Both the position numbers and the translations under genes were made by a program. The notes beneath the pieces are model-generated. The model saw only the letters and a program-made list of their open reading frames with translations, did no database searches and was not told the origin of the DNA. Positions 35,317 to 47,223 of a DNA stretch of 64,000 nt are shown one piece after another (within the stretch, counting starts at the first letter, position 1; the number at the start of each line of letters is the position of its first letter). Source of the stretch: Holothuria scabra (Eukaryota > Echinodermata > Holothuroidea > Aspidochirotida > Holothuriidae); assembly GCA_037179385.1 (NCBI GenBank), contig CM074189.1, positions 24,241,648-24,305,647 of the forward strand. Direction: 5' to 3'.

Positions 35317-35820
35317 AAGGTCAAAGGTTAAAGGTCAAAGGTCAAATTTAGTGAAATCACCTTTTCTGCTATATTTTCAACACAAAACGTCCTGCTGACA
35401 CGAAACTTCACACATATGATGATTGCTTCTAGACCTATCAAAATACGTGGTTGCCATGGCAACAGAGGGCAAAGGTCAAGTGGTAGAATGGAACAAAAAA
35501 TTTTCAAGTGATAATTTGTTCGTAAAACAACCTTTTTGTCTTTTAAACTCCTCCTAGTGGGCTGGACCAATTCTTTTCAAAATTGGTAGGTGGGTACCCC
35601 AGGGTAGGAACTTATGTCTCCCAGACCCTCAGAAGTAAAGGTCAAAGGTCAGAGGTCAAAGGTCACATTTGGCAAAAAGAACACCTTTTTTTTACTATTT
35701 TGTACTAAAACTTCAAAAGAAAACCTTCATTTTACATGCAACTTCACAAGTATAATAGGGTAGACTAGTTCAACCAAAATATGTAGTTTCCATGGCAATC
35801 AAGGTCAAAGGTCACGTGAC
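35317..35820 (+). promoter_or_regulatory. cluster of AGGTCA half-sites (DR1-like), right arm
   Basis: AAGGTCAAAGGTTAAAGGTC then AAAGGTCAAA at 35317-35346, AGGTCAAAGGTCAGAGGTC then AAAGGTCAC at about 35639-35666, and AAGGTCAAAGGTCACGTGAC at about 35801-35820. The half-site clusters sit at positions mirroring those of the left arm, so they predate or accompanied the inverted duplication. Confidence 0.5.
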
Positions 35821-37338
35821 AGAGGGTCAAATACTTTTTTGTATTCACTTTAACTCTTAACAGAAGCATCCCACAAATCTGAAAGTTTAAGTGTAATAGC
35901 CTAGGCATGATAAATTGTACCGATATGTGTGGTTGTCATGGCAGCCAAGGACATAGTTCACGTTACCGATTGTCAAAGGTTAAAGTGGGCATGACACGGC
36001 CACAAAAACTTTTGTGTAGGCTATTGCAAGATTAGATACAGAATTTTACAAATGTTATCTCACACCCCATTAAAAACCCGTACAATTCGGCATAAATGAT
36101 ATTCGACTGAAGGAAAACTGCGTTCAATTTCGAAAAATGCCGCAACAGCTCATCTGACTTTTATGACGCAATTGGCGACACAAATCCCGCCCTACGGCGC
36201 GCATCTAGATGTGGAACTAATGTAACGCTCGGTAAAGTTATCTTATCTTAGCAACCTCATGAAAACGATAGCATCACAATACAGAGTCCAACATACAGAG
36301 TGGAAGGCGCGGACCATGGTGGGGATTCGGAGCAAATCATTGGCCAATATGTTCGTGTGCATATGCGCGCGGGTAAAAATAGTTCTGTTTTTGTGCAAGA
36401 AAGACGCGGTTCGGGCGCTATAAAGAACAGCTATGAACATGATATGTATGAACAGACCACAACAAGCGCGTCCCCACTACGAGCGAGTCTTTACTGTATG
36501 AGCTGTTTGGTGAAGATGCTATTGCGAATACTAAGCAGTAACCGTGCAATGCACAATTCACAATGTAGTCAGTGGCCACGCTCACTGCTATCCTAGCACC
36601 GGTGTTTGCAATTATGTATGCGCAAACACGCGTTACCATGCACATGATTCGATGATTGTGAGCTCTCTGGTACAGTGTTGCTAACCGTGCCTCCAATGAC
36701 GTCACCATTTTGAGACGCGTTCACATACGTTTTTCGCTTGCGAATTTCAAATGGGCTGAGCCTGGCCTGTAATTGGGAATTCAAAACGTCGTTTTTCGGT
36801 ATTTATGGACATAATTTAGTTGGGAAATCTTTCACTTTATGTCAAGGTAGTACCCAAACTTACCAAGAAACTTACTTTGGCCGTGTCATTACCACTTTAA
36901 TTTTTTGTAACTAGCCTATTTTTCATCAATTAATATAGGCCTAAATAAGCTAGACTGAGCCTCAGGCCCAGGTTGGTACTTCGTAGTATCAGTCTCGTCT
37001 TCACAACTCAAATTCTTTATTCACTAACTTGTATGCTGCAGTGAAATTTTTAAGTTACTGCTCGCACTTCACTTTGATAGCCCTATATCCAGAGTGTTCT
37101 CATAAGGTCTATGCAGGCAGTTGTTTTCAATCCAAAGTTGCTGTAACTGTTAGTCCTAGTAGTATGAAAGTTAAAGTCTAACCTAGCGCTGGACTTGAAA
37201 TCTGAAGCTGGTTAACGCCATTCATAATCTTGAGTTATAACCCAAGATATTAAAATGTGGGTGACTAACATTAGGTTAGACATAGGGTCTACATATCTTA
37301 TATATTAGTGCCCTTAAAACTTGGCGGTTCTGAAGCAT

Positions 37339-37375
37339 CGCAAAAAAAAAAAAAATAAATAAATAAATAAATAAA
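37339..37375 (+). repeat. A run and (AAAT)n microsatellite
   Basis: About 13 A followed by five AAAT units. It is present only in the right arm. Confidence 0.85.
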
Positions 37376-38226
37376 ACGTATGTGACAATTTCCTTGCCAC
37401 GGGCTAGGATTCGCCACAGGCCAGTACGCAGAAAAGCTTTGTGCGTCGGCGGGAAATCTTCTAACGCCACACGCCCAGTTTTTTAATTGAGACGCACTTG
37501 ATGTGCATATCAGCTCGACACATATGAAGTTTGCCGTCGCGTCAAAATAGAGAATACGCCCAGCTAGCGCCTGAATAATAACAATTACGCACTTGTCTAA
37601 AGCGTCCCCGAAAGCGTCTTACTTTTATAATCGTTGCGTCCATATCCGTATCAGTTTAGTGTAACAGCCAAGCTCGTTGTTTTTTCATAGTGTTGCAAGG
37701 GGATAACGGCATCGTAAAAAATAAATTTGTTCCAAAATCTTAGATAGACCTACTGAATTAAAAGGGCAAGCGTTACAAGGATTGAATAGCCTATTTTTCC
37801 AGTTCTTTTATATTTCTTTTAGAATTTAAATATCCAATTTATGTTTTTTGGAATAAGGGGGGCGCCTATAGTTCCAAGAACTTGATTGGTCGGTGCCATA
37901 TTCTTTCCCCTCGCTAACTTACGAAAAAAATCTTCTGTCCCTTGGAACGAAAAAAAAATCGCTTCCCTTGGACTTCAAATAGGAATTTTAAAGGATTGTG
38001 GCATGGAGTTTTAGTATGGTAATTTTTGTCAATGACATTCTACTGTAGCATAAAAACAGCACAGATAAAACTTCTAGCACATATATAGTTCAAGTTCTGT
38101 AACCAACATGCGCACATGTTAGCGATGAGATATGCAACTCCGTGGATTGCCCTCTTGTTTTGACTTTTCCATGAAGTGGAAATTTCGACTACTTCCCCGA
38201 TTTCACCGACTTGACGGTGTTCCAAC

Positions 38227-38531
38227 AGAATAATCAGCGTATTTGAAGCAAGTAGGAAGTCTTCTTTTCGAAGGACGATAAGTCGTTACGCAGTTCTACT
38301 GACTTTCTTTATATACTTGATTTGATCACTCATAAATAGTCCCAGACTTGAACGCCGCTACGCAAACTAACGCTAGTAATTACTCCACGACCGCACCATC
38401 GAAAATCTCCGCTTGTTTAACACGCTTGTCAACCGCTACAAGTACGTTGGCACGACTAAGCTTAATGTGCGCATGGACAGATGCCCAAATCTGAGGTGTA
38501 AACATTTTTCAGCCATCTGTTGCCTCCGTGA
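38227..38531. other. unassigned
   Basis: No recognisable feature. Confidence 0.4.
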
Positions 38532-39000
38532 AGGGAGCACACCACCATTAGCAGAACGGCCTTGCTGGGAAAAGTAGTTCCAAAGTACACCGTCAGTTTT
38601 AGGTCCTCTTTAAGTGTGAATTGCTCAAGTTAAACTAATCAGATGTGGTTGGTTTGTTTTGGATATGAAAGAGGACGTGTAAATGTGTGACTGTTGCCAA
38701 ATTGGGAAGAATTGAAGGTGATTTAGACTGTTTAAAAATTTGGTGTGAAAAAGACGTTTTTTCCGTCACCTGCGGATTAATAGGGTAGGGTGTACAGACC
38801 CAAAATTTCACCCCCTTTTATCTCAAAATCTAAACGGTCATGCTATGGTGAATTTGTGATGCCATGATTGGCCAACTCACTGGCTTTCATGTGAGGGGTA
38901 GCTTTAGTGGGGTGTGAACTTTGACTGGGCTGCGGGGGGCATTTAACGAAGGCAAAATAGTGTGTAAGTCAATGGAGAAATTAATGGTGGTGTGCTCCCT
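38532..39000. mobile_element. TIR MITE, AGGGAGCACACCACC family (469 bp)
   Basis: The left end AGGGAGCACACCACCATTA is the exact inverse of the right end TAATGGTGGTGTGCTCCCT apart from the outermost base context. No convincing target duplication. The interior is unique. A decayed relative may lie at 12465-12860. Confidence 0.75.
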
Positions 39001-40356
39001 TAAAGGTACGTTCCTGACACAGCGGTTAAAGTTGTGATGGCGGCAGAAGATTTTTCTCTGAGATGGTGAGCATGGTAGGCCGTTTGCTCATTTTTGCACA
39101 GCACTTATAATATTTATTCGATCGAGGCTTGGAATCCAGTGGCGCAATATTGAGCTTTTTGTTTTCGTTTCATACCATTTTCAGTGGCTTCGATCAGTTC
39201 TTGCCTGCAAGTACAAACCGTCTACTAGGTTTTGATTCCTTTGTTTTTGCCGACAGGTTTGAGATTTTATCGGCTCATAGTAACACAATACCTCCATGAC
39301 ACTTTAAGTATGTGTGAAAGTGAGCTTAATTTATTGTTATTCCGACGTATGGATATGTTTGCGGTCAACACATTTTTGAAGGGTTTCTCGCGAGCGAATC
39401 ATCTGTTTTTCTACGAACATTATGATACTGCTCAAACCCCTTTCCACACCCAAACATGCAAGTGAGGGTTTTTTTTTTTTTTTTTTTATTTATTATCTTT
39501 CTTGTTCATGCTAGCTCACTCTATTATTCTTTTCCTTCCCAGCCTTCCTCTTTTTAGGCACTGAGGGAAATTGGTAGCATGTTGAGGAAGAGAATATTGT
39601 GAGGTTGTTCTAAATGAAATCCTGTCTTAGACATCATATATTAGTCTACCCAAATAAAATATTTCAAATTTTCATCAAAATATTTAATTTTGCCCCTTTG
39701 GTACTCCTAGTTAGTGGCAGAGTACTTTTCTAAACAGGAATAGAAAATACAGTCAATAAAGTCAACTCTAAACGTCCTAAACTGCGCTATTCCTCCACAC
39801 GATTTTGGAAATAATTGACAGGTTTAAGCCTTTTGCACTGTTGAAAATATATCTGAACTTTCTAACCCGCATAGAATGCACTACGTGGATACCACAATGA
39901 TATCTCGTGAAACGTCTCACAATATTCTAGCACACGAATATTTGACAGCGCTTGATATTTAATTGACTCAAGATCTATTTAACAAGACATATGATGAGTT
40001 CACGAGCAAATTCGTTACTTCAAGGATTTTTCTTCTCCAACATACTTGTTGTAAAACCGTGAAGTTATTACTTTGTAGTTTCGTTGTAAAATATTGAAAC
40101 TGTCTGGCTAAAAGTCAAGGATTCCCTTAAAAATAGCTTGATGAGAGTTATCCCAATACCTAAGCGTAACAGAATATATGGACTTGAAGCCGCAAAAAGA
40201 TTTGTTGCTCTTCTTGAAATAGTCCCCTGATGAAAAATCTGTTCGAGGTATTTAATATGTTTTATTGTTGTTAACTGACAAATACGTAATGTAGGCTATG
40301 CTGCAATTTGAATAGCTTTTAACAAATTACAATCTGATTGACTATAGGATTGACTA
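39001..40356. other. unassigned; poly-T run at about 39471-39487
   Basis: A T run of about 17 is followed by TATTTATTATC, which could be the antisense of a retrotransposed poly(A) tail. Otherwise no recognisable feature. Confidence 0.4.
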
Positions 40357-40359
40357 TAA

Positions 40360-40487
40360 AGTGACCACTCTCTGTTTTGAACCATATTCTACTCTCGTGA
40401 CCGGCATTTTTGCTTCTTTTAGAGTTACTTCGAACTACATGCAGGATGGAATTTCAGTAAATTTCCACTCGATAAAGAGTGGTCACT
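40360..40487. mobile_element. 128-bp TIR MITE with TAA target duplication
   Basis: The ends AGTGACCACTCTCTG and AAAGAGTGGTCACT are inverted repeats. TAA flanks both sides (40357-40359 and 40488-40490). A 3-bp TWA target is characteristic of PIF/Harbinger elements. With so short an element this is inference from target and TIR only. Confidence 0.7.
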
Positions 40488-40490
40488 TAA

Positions 40491-41037
40491 GGTGATTGTT
40501 ATGGATTAAATTTCACTCTTTCCCGTTTACAGAGTAGAGAAACTTGAAGAGATTATTTCAATTTAAATTTTAATTGAATTAATTCTTAAGTTTACAAATT
40601 TTCTAATTTCACAAGCTAACTTCTAAATTGTTTGTTCCTGTTGTAGAATGATCATTCAAGTAGGAAAATGCGCATCCAAATGAAATATCGGAATATGCGA
40701 TCGTTATGCATATCCTGACAACAAAGACTAAGTTAACAAAGGGTAATATAACAGTCCAAATCTCTTACATTAGGATGCCATCTTTTGAGTCACAAATTTG
40801 CTTGTTTATGTTTTATGTGGTTTGGCAGCAAAATGGTCTATGTGTGATGAGTTTTTATAGGAATTACAGAAACTTTTAGGGATTTAATGTGACTTACATT
40901 AACAAAATAATAATAACAGTAATATGTCTGCTGAATTTAAGAAGCTTCCTTTCGCGTGGTTGTCACCGATTTAGTTTCAGTTTAATTAATTTTCATTCTT
41001 TATTTGCATTCTGGCTAATATATCAATAACAAGCTGT
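40491..41037. other. unassigned AT-rich sequence
   Basis: No recognisable feature. Confidence 0.4.
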
Positions 41038-41045
41038 TCTCGAAG

Positions 41046-41330
41046 CATGGGCGTCCGCAGAAAAAAAGTCAGGGGGGGGGGGGGCAAAATTTCTAGGAGG
41101 GGGCAAAACCTCCAAGTCACCATGAATTGACACAAAGCATGCGAAAATTTCAGCCCAAAATGCCTCCCAGGTGGCCGGAAATGGCATTTCTAAGGCCTAT
41201 TTTTCGCATAGAAACTCGGAAAACATGTTTTGTTCAGGTTTTTGCTTTGATTTTTATACGTTTTTTCAAACTTTTGATTTTCCAGAGGGGGGCAAGTGCC
41301 CCCCCTTGCCCATACCTGCGGACACCCATG
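41046..41330. mobile_element. hAT-like MITE with perfect 8-bp duplication (285 bp)
   Basis: The ends are CATGGGCGTCCGCAG and CTGCGGACACCCATG. The octamer TCTCGAAG flanks both sides exactly (41038-41045 and 41331-41338), the hallmark of hAT insertion. A G run lies just inside the left end (about 41073-41084) and G/C-rich blocks inside the right. Overlapping 71- and 74-codon plus-strand frames are chance. Confidence 0.9.
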
Positions 41331-41570
41331 TCTCGAAGATAAGGGATAGAAAGAAACTAGCCTATTTCCAGACTATAGGAGACGTCCTCTACTGACAGTC
41401 TCTTTGATCATGTATGTACTCTCTGGCAACCGTGAACAATGCCATAAAATGATCTAATTAATATCAGTATACACTGGATAGACTTTTTGGGGGGAAAATA
41501 TATTTGTTGAAAGTCATGTTTTATGGAAATGACGCATTTGGACATGCCTTCTACCTAGGAAACAGCCACA

Positions 41571-41799
41571 AGGTGCGTTCGATTTAGCGACTCGGGCCGG
41601 CTCAGCTGGCTCTACCAGTCTTGTAACTGGTCGAAATGTGACGTAAAATACGTCACCCGCTCAACTAGACAACCTCGGAGGGCTGGTCGTTTTGGCTGGA
41701 GTTGTGACGATTTAATGACGTTAAGATCACTTTTGCGACACTTGAGCGAAAGCTGGCTGAGCAAGTTGAGCCGACACAGCCACTTAATCGAACGCACCT
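41571..41799. mobile_element. TIR MITE, AGGTGCGTTCGATT family (229 bp)
   Basis: AGGTGCGTTCGATTTAGCGA and GGGCCGGCTCAGCTGGCT pair with the right end GAGCCGACACAGCCACTTAA and TCGAACGCACCT. An internal stem GTGACGTAAAATACGTCAC lies at about 41638-41656. No clear target duplication. Confidence 0.8.
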
Positions 41800-41834
41800 A
41801 ATGTTCTCGTAAAATGCATCAGCACTTCCTGAGA

Positions 41835-41970
41835 CGTGACATCAGCGCTTTTCAGCTTGGCACACTGGATGGTACTGATTATGCGCAGTAGAAGTGTCAC
41901 CGATATGCACACATGACAGCACCTTGGACCTCAGTAACAATTGTTGTACAATGGACTCTGGAATGAAAAA
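41835..41970 (+). repeat. dispersed repeat pair, copy 1 (partner at 59435-59565)
   Basis: Shared: GTGACATCAGCGCTTTTCAG versus GTGACGTCAACGCGTTTCAG; TTGGCACACTG; GCGCAGT; CACCTTGGAC versus CACCCTGGTA; ATGGACTC versus ATGGATAG. Same orientation, edges undefined. Confidence 0.6.
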
Positions 41971-42579
41971 AAAAGAACACGCGCAACGAACTGACGTCGG
42001 TCCTTAGCCTCTATTGGCCTTTATACAGGGTAATATATATTTCAAACATTATTAAAATAAATGCTCTCAACATGTGATAATCTTCGACGTCGAAAGATGT
42101 AATTAAAATGACTATCTGTACCATAGTTTTTGCAACTTTTACTTCATTTCAAGGCTAATTACGGCATTGATATTCCGATCCCCGAGGTATCCATTTTTGA
42201 AGTTGCATTTATCTACGTTAATCAAAGTTAATCGTAATTTAAAAAAAAACTAAGTGTACATGGTTTAAGCAAAAGAATTGCTAACAGTACCCACCAATCA
42301 ACATTATTTGTTTTCCCTCGTGAATTACTTCAGAAATTCAAAAGTTGATGAGGTATATCTTGAGAACTTTAAAACCTATAGTGAAATAATTTTAACAGAC
42401 CTTTTGCATTTGGGGATTTCTTAAGTTAAAAGCAGGTTGTTTTGGAAGTATGTCATCGTAAAATACATATGATTTACAAATTAACAATGCAATCTTAGGT
42501 CTTAACGGTAAATAGTCGTCCCCAGCTTATTTTGAGGCAACAACTATTTCTCCTCAGAGTATCATTAATTATATTTTTA

Positions 42580-42725
42580 GATATTGCATTTTCAGGGAAA
42601 ACAATCAGTTAATTTCATATCTGAATAGAAAGTATGTTGTCACGTGACTCTCTCAACAGCCAATCATGAAACAGAACAGTGTACTACACTACTTCAAGTT
42701 GGAGTGACTGCTCCTACCCTTTAAT
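42580..42725 (+). repeat. dispersed repeat, copy 2 (partner at 12000-12150)
   Basis: ACAATCAGTTAATTTC, TTGTCACGTGACTCTC, AGCCAATCATGAAACAG and GTACTACACTACTTCAAG match the earlier copy in order and strand. Confidence 0.6.
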
Positions 42726-43524
42726 GTCTATTTAATCCCACCAACTCTATGTAAAATATACTCTGAATTACGTTCCAACAATAGTGTATAACTACTCATA
42801 AGAAATTACACTAATATTTGAATTTACGGTGCGGAATTGATGATACGTCTCATATTTTTCAACTTCAAATTGGCTTCCTGGAATTTATATTTGCCCGCCG
42901 GGCATGGAACGGCAAATATACTATTTCAAGTAAGCTGAATTCAAGTAAACAATCTTTAAATGTTAAACTTAGCTTCAAATAATTCACGGACTATCACAAA
43001 TTGCCACAGGTAAAACGTCAAGCGATTTATAATGATAATCTTCCGCTGTACGTCCGAGTGGATTTAATTGTTTAAAGTGTCAAGTCATTGAACTTTATTG
43101 TAAAATTTTAAGTTGGAAAAAGTGCGAAAGGAAAATAGATATTTCTACAAGGTCAAAATGAAAATTCACCGTTGGATACCCGTTGAATGACCGCATTGCT
43201 TTCTTGTTCCTTTTTGGTTGATTTAGTGAGCTGGATTGGCTCTATCACAATGTCTCTTTATATCGCTACAAATAAAATAAATGCAGTAACAAACAGGTAA
43301 TAACAATCAGCAACGTAAGCGGTAAGTAGAAGCTCATATGAAGAAGATTCGAATATCGTTGTTCGGACTTCGGACTATACAAAAACCAAATCGGTCGATT
43401 TCCGCATAGTCTGTTTCAAGAGCAGGATCACCTATTCAAACGATGTTTCGAATCGTGGTTGTAATATCTTTCTCTGCATATATTGTCGGAATACTTTAAA
43501 CATTCAAACTTGACGAAAGGGTTG
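42726..43524. other. unassigned
   Basis: No recognisable feature. Confidence 0.4.
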
Positions 43525-43678
43525 CAGCCCTATATTACGACGCCGTTAAATTCCGACATCCCTATAAATCCAATACGTTCCAAAACAGGCTTTGTTCCGA
43601 CACCCCTATGTTGCGACAACTCAATCGTAAATGAATATAGATATTGTCGGAACATAGTGGTGTCGGAATGTAGGGCAG
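43525..43678. mobile_element. short TIR MITE, TTCCGACACC family (about 154 bp)
   Basis: CAGCCCTATATTACGACGCC at the left pairs imperfectly with GGTGTCGGAATGTAGGGCAG at the right. TTCCGACACCCCTATGTTGC occurs internally, so the element is built of repeated CGACACC/GGTGTCG words on both strands. Confidence 0.65.
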
Positions 43679-44857
43679 TCACCTGACAAAAGCTACGCTG
43701 ACACATCATGACAACGGTATCCCAGCCAACATGCCAAATTCGGCCCAAATGGCCTCTGCTGAGTTATTTGCCGGGCCCCCGGAACAATTCGTGTTTGTCA
43801 GTCGTTGTCCCCCGGGACCCAACTGGGTTAGCCATAACCAGCTGAAGTCCAGCTGGGTTTCAGCTGCTAGAGATGGGTTTTGGTGGAGATATTTATGATA
43901 TGGGCCAGCCAGTTTTTCATTAAGCTTCATCCGAATGTAAAATAATTATTTTTTGTTACGTATGCATTTCATTTTGTTAGTTTTTTCAGTTTTCTAAATG
44001 ATTGAAAAGTCAACTCCATTTTGATTGTTCTAAAATTAAAGATGATATTTTTACATCCTGATCAAGAATTACGAAAGTCTGGCCTGCCTATATCACAAAT
44101 ACCCCAGTTAGCCACTAAAGCAAGAGCCCATTTGGGTCAAACTGGGCATATTAACTGAGATAGAGTGAATATAATTAGTAAATGAAATAACACGCAGGAA
44201 GGGAAAGCTCCCCGACTCAGGATGATGGATACAAAGCCCCGACAAGAGCTCTGAATTGCCGGAAAGACCAGGAGGGCTTGCAACATTTTGGCACACAAAA
44301 CACGCAGAAAAATTTTGGCTTCTTCAGTCTACGAAAAAATTGAAAATTAAAGTTTCGTTGCAGAAATTAGGGAAACTTGGGATGTCCATGTTTCGATTCT
44401 GAATACCCTATCCTAACTAGAAGCAAATCAGGTATTTTGTTACGGCAACTGAAGGTTGTTATATGATTACAAATTTTGTACTGAGAATTGCGTCTTGAAG
44501 GAAGAGTTGGAAGATTTCCTCTACTCGGGACAGCCGCCACAGATGCATGCGACCTCTAACCCTGCCTAGCTGAATGCGAGCTTATATCACGGGAGCCGGG
44601 GTTTCAAAAGGCTTTCCAAAAATAAGGAAGATCCAATCTTAAGTCTGTAAGACACTGTTAGGCATATAACCAGATTACTTATTCAAACACATGTACAATA
44701 TTAATGAGACTTCAGAGGCCCTGAAAAGGGGATGATGTCGAAAAGTTTGTCCCAGGCGAACCTTTGGCCTTTAAGAGCAAAGTTCCCTTACGAGTAAACG
44801 TTGAGAAGAGTAAGCCGCTGTTGCTGTTTGGGAAGAATTTTCATGCAAATACGTCCA
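43679..44857. other. unassigned; GC-rich patch 43715-43910
   Basis: 43715-43910 has words such as CCAGCTGAAG, CCAGCTGGG, GGCCCAAATGG and GGGCCCCCGG. It may be a further decayed element (AACTGGGCATATTAAC at 44142 could belong to its other end), but this is not demonstrable by eye. Confidence 0.35.
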
Positions 44858-45153
44858 CACTCTAAAAGTGAAAAGTCTGTGAAATTTCACTCGTTGTGAG
44901 TCCACTCCAAAAAGGGCGGAAATTCACTTCAAGAAGACTGAATTTCATTCCGAAAAGGGCGGAAATTCACTTCACAAAGAACTTCACTACAAAAGAGCGA
45001 AATTTCACTCTTGACGAAGGAACACGTTTAAAAAATAATCCACTGGCTAAAGAGTGAACTTCCACTCTTCTTGTTGTACAATTTACTCTCCTTAGAGTGA
45101 ATTTCACTATTCTTGGAGTGAGTTTACACTCTAATGGAGTTTATTTTAGAGTG
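44858..45153. mobile_element. foldback MITE, GAGTGAA family (296 bp)
   Basis: The ends are CACTCTAAAAGTGAAAAG and GAGTTTATTTTAGAGTG. The interior is GAAATTCACTTC / AGAGTGAATTTCAC words on both strands. The flanks are CA and TG rather than TA/TA, so the target duplication is lost or altered. Confidence 0.75.
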
Positions 45154-47222
45154 TGAACGTTGTTGTTATGATTTAAGAATAAAAGAAAATCACTTTTAGG
45201 AATCACATTCCCTGACCAAAATCAGACCCTTGGCCACCTGGCCACGGGAAGGAGGAGAAGCCCCCGAAAACTTTTTTGTCACCTGGAAAGTTTGAAGTTG
45301 TCAATAACTTATGAAATGAAATGTTAGATATTTTACCCCTTTAAACGTTTTCAGCCCCTGGAATCAAATCTTTCAGTACCATATGCCTCTGACTTGCCCC
45401 TCTGAACCATTCACAGCATTTAAGGCAAGGAAAAACCATGTCTTCTATTAAAAAAAAAAAAAAAAGATAAATAATAAATATAGAAACGAAGTGAGTAGTA
45501 AAGTATGACACGCTATGGCGGCACGTTAGGCCGACATGTCACAAATATGTTTTCTCTTAACGTTGCAAGGTTAGGCTGCTAATGTTGGTTTATATCGTTC
45601 ATCTTTCTAGGTTTCCTTAAATGTATGCAAAGTATGCAAGCAAGGTTCCAATGCAGTACAAACTTTCGAATTATAAGTATTGAATATTACACTTGATATC
45701 ACGTCTGGAGGCAACCAAAGATTAATCTACAGCTTGCTTAAGTATCAATATCTTACCAATTCCGTTTTTGAACAGAGTTAATTGAGAATTTCAAAAATTG
45801 CCTTCAGTAATGTATATTTTGCGTCATGGTTCTCAATTGGAAACATTATCCTTCCGTTCGTTTTAAAAGCCAAAAGAACCTTACATCACAAATTTGCATG
45901 AACGAGAAATAAGCTAAATCGGTAAAATTTAAAGTTGAATTAGAGTAAGGAGAAAAGATCATTTTCAAACTTGAAGCAATTTTGTCGTCTCAATTTGAAA
46001 GCTGTGTGGTGAAGTGCCCTTGATATTGCAATTTATTTTTCCTTTAAAAGGCGGAACTTTCCTTCATTTTGTCAAGTCTTTTGGCTTTTGCTCTTTTAGT
46101 TACTTTACAATCGCTGTAGGATATCAGGACTGATCAGAGGCTCATATGACAGTACAACTGTACATAAACTTGTTTGCATTAATCTCACTTCTAATCAATC
46201 ACCATAGGAACAATTAGAAGTCAACATGTTCCCGTTATATTGTATTACGAAGGGTGAATTTCTTGTTTATATGGATATATGTTCAGCGACAAGTTATTTG
46301 GTCCTCGGAGTTGTTATGTTCAACGATCAAAATACTACTTAAAATGAAAGAGAGAGAGGGTTTGATAGGTTTTGTAGTAATATTTAGAGGTTCCGTAATT
46401 CATACGGTCATATTAAGTTATTGGAAACTTGTCACGTCTAGAAAGGCACTCATGTCCGACACATATATAATCTGGTGAGATTACGCGGAAATAACTTGCA
46501 AGACGAGAACGAGAGAAACAGGAAATAGTAAGGCTGTTAGTAAGTCTGATGTAAATGAAATTTAAGTTACGGCTCATTTCTAAACATGCAGTTGGTTTAG
46601 GTGGGGCCAAGGACCACGACCTTTTTTCTAGAAGTGTGTCAATGACATGTTTTTCTTAAAGAAACACAATTGCTTATTCTTGGCAATGTCTGTAAGTCTG
46701 AGATAACGAACGGTCTTACATGAATAATTATGACACCAGAGAACATAAAGTGCGTCCTCTATTTGAAGCATCATTGTGTAGTTACGGTAACTTATAAAAA
46801 GGCTATGCGCCCTTAATTCTATTCCACTCAGTATGTTAGAAATCTTATATCAGTCGAATGCTATTGTTGATGTGAGTGAATGTGTATAAACACAAGTTAT
46901 GCTAGATCTATAAGAAATGAAAAAAAGAGACAAAAGCCAGAGTTTACAGTAGAAGTACCAACTTCATTAAAATATTTAGGCTATTGCTATTTGGCGATGG
47001 TAATGGCCAAATTTGAAAATGTATCGACAGAATCGAACGACGTTTTTTGATGGAAGGCCTTTTTGAGGCTGTTGATTTGTTTAAATAAATATTTCACTGT
47101 TTTAAGAGCAGAAAAGGCACAATAGACATACTGCTTGTCTTGAAAAGAAAAAAGAAGAAGAAAGAAAACACAGTTTCTAAGAAAAAAATAATTGCACAAA
47201 ATAGGTCATGGAACTAAGAACA
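45154..47222. other. unassigned; A run at about 45450-45465
   Basis: A 2-kb AT-rich stretch with no recognisable repeat ends and frames of at most 74 codons. Confidence 0.4.
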
Positions 47223-47223
47223 A

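Larger units (their letters stand above)
31749..38226. mobile_element. giant foldback: inverted repeat with arms of about 3 kb
   Basis: The left arm 31749-34702 is the inverted copy of the right arm 34964-38226, separated by a 261-bp unique spacer. Paired anchors: 31825 with 38146; GAATTC 32910-32915 with 36777-36782; 34702 with 34964. The right arm is about 310 bp longer, mainly because 36870-37235 has no left counterpart while the left arm carries extra sequence near 32740-32820. Arms are similar but clearly diverged. Both contain runs of GACCTTT, a (CA)n tract, a GC-box-like GGGCGGG and small shared frames. No transposase or reverse transcriptase was recognised. It may be one foldback transposon or two copies of one element inserted head to head. 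Confidence 0.85.
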
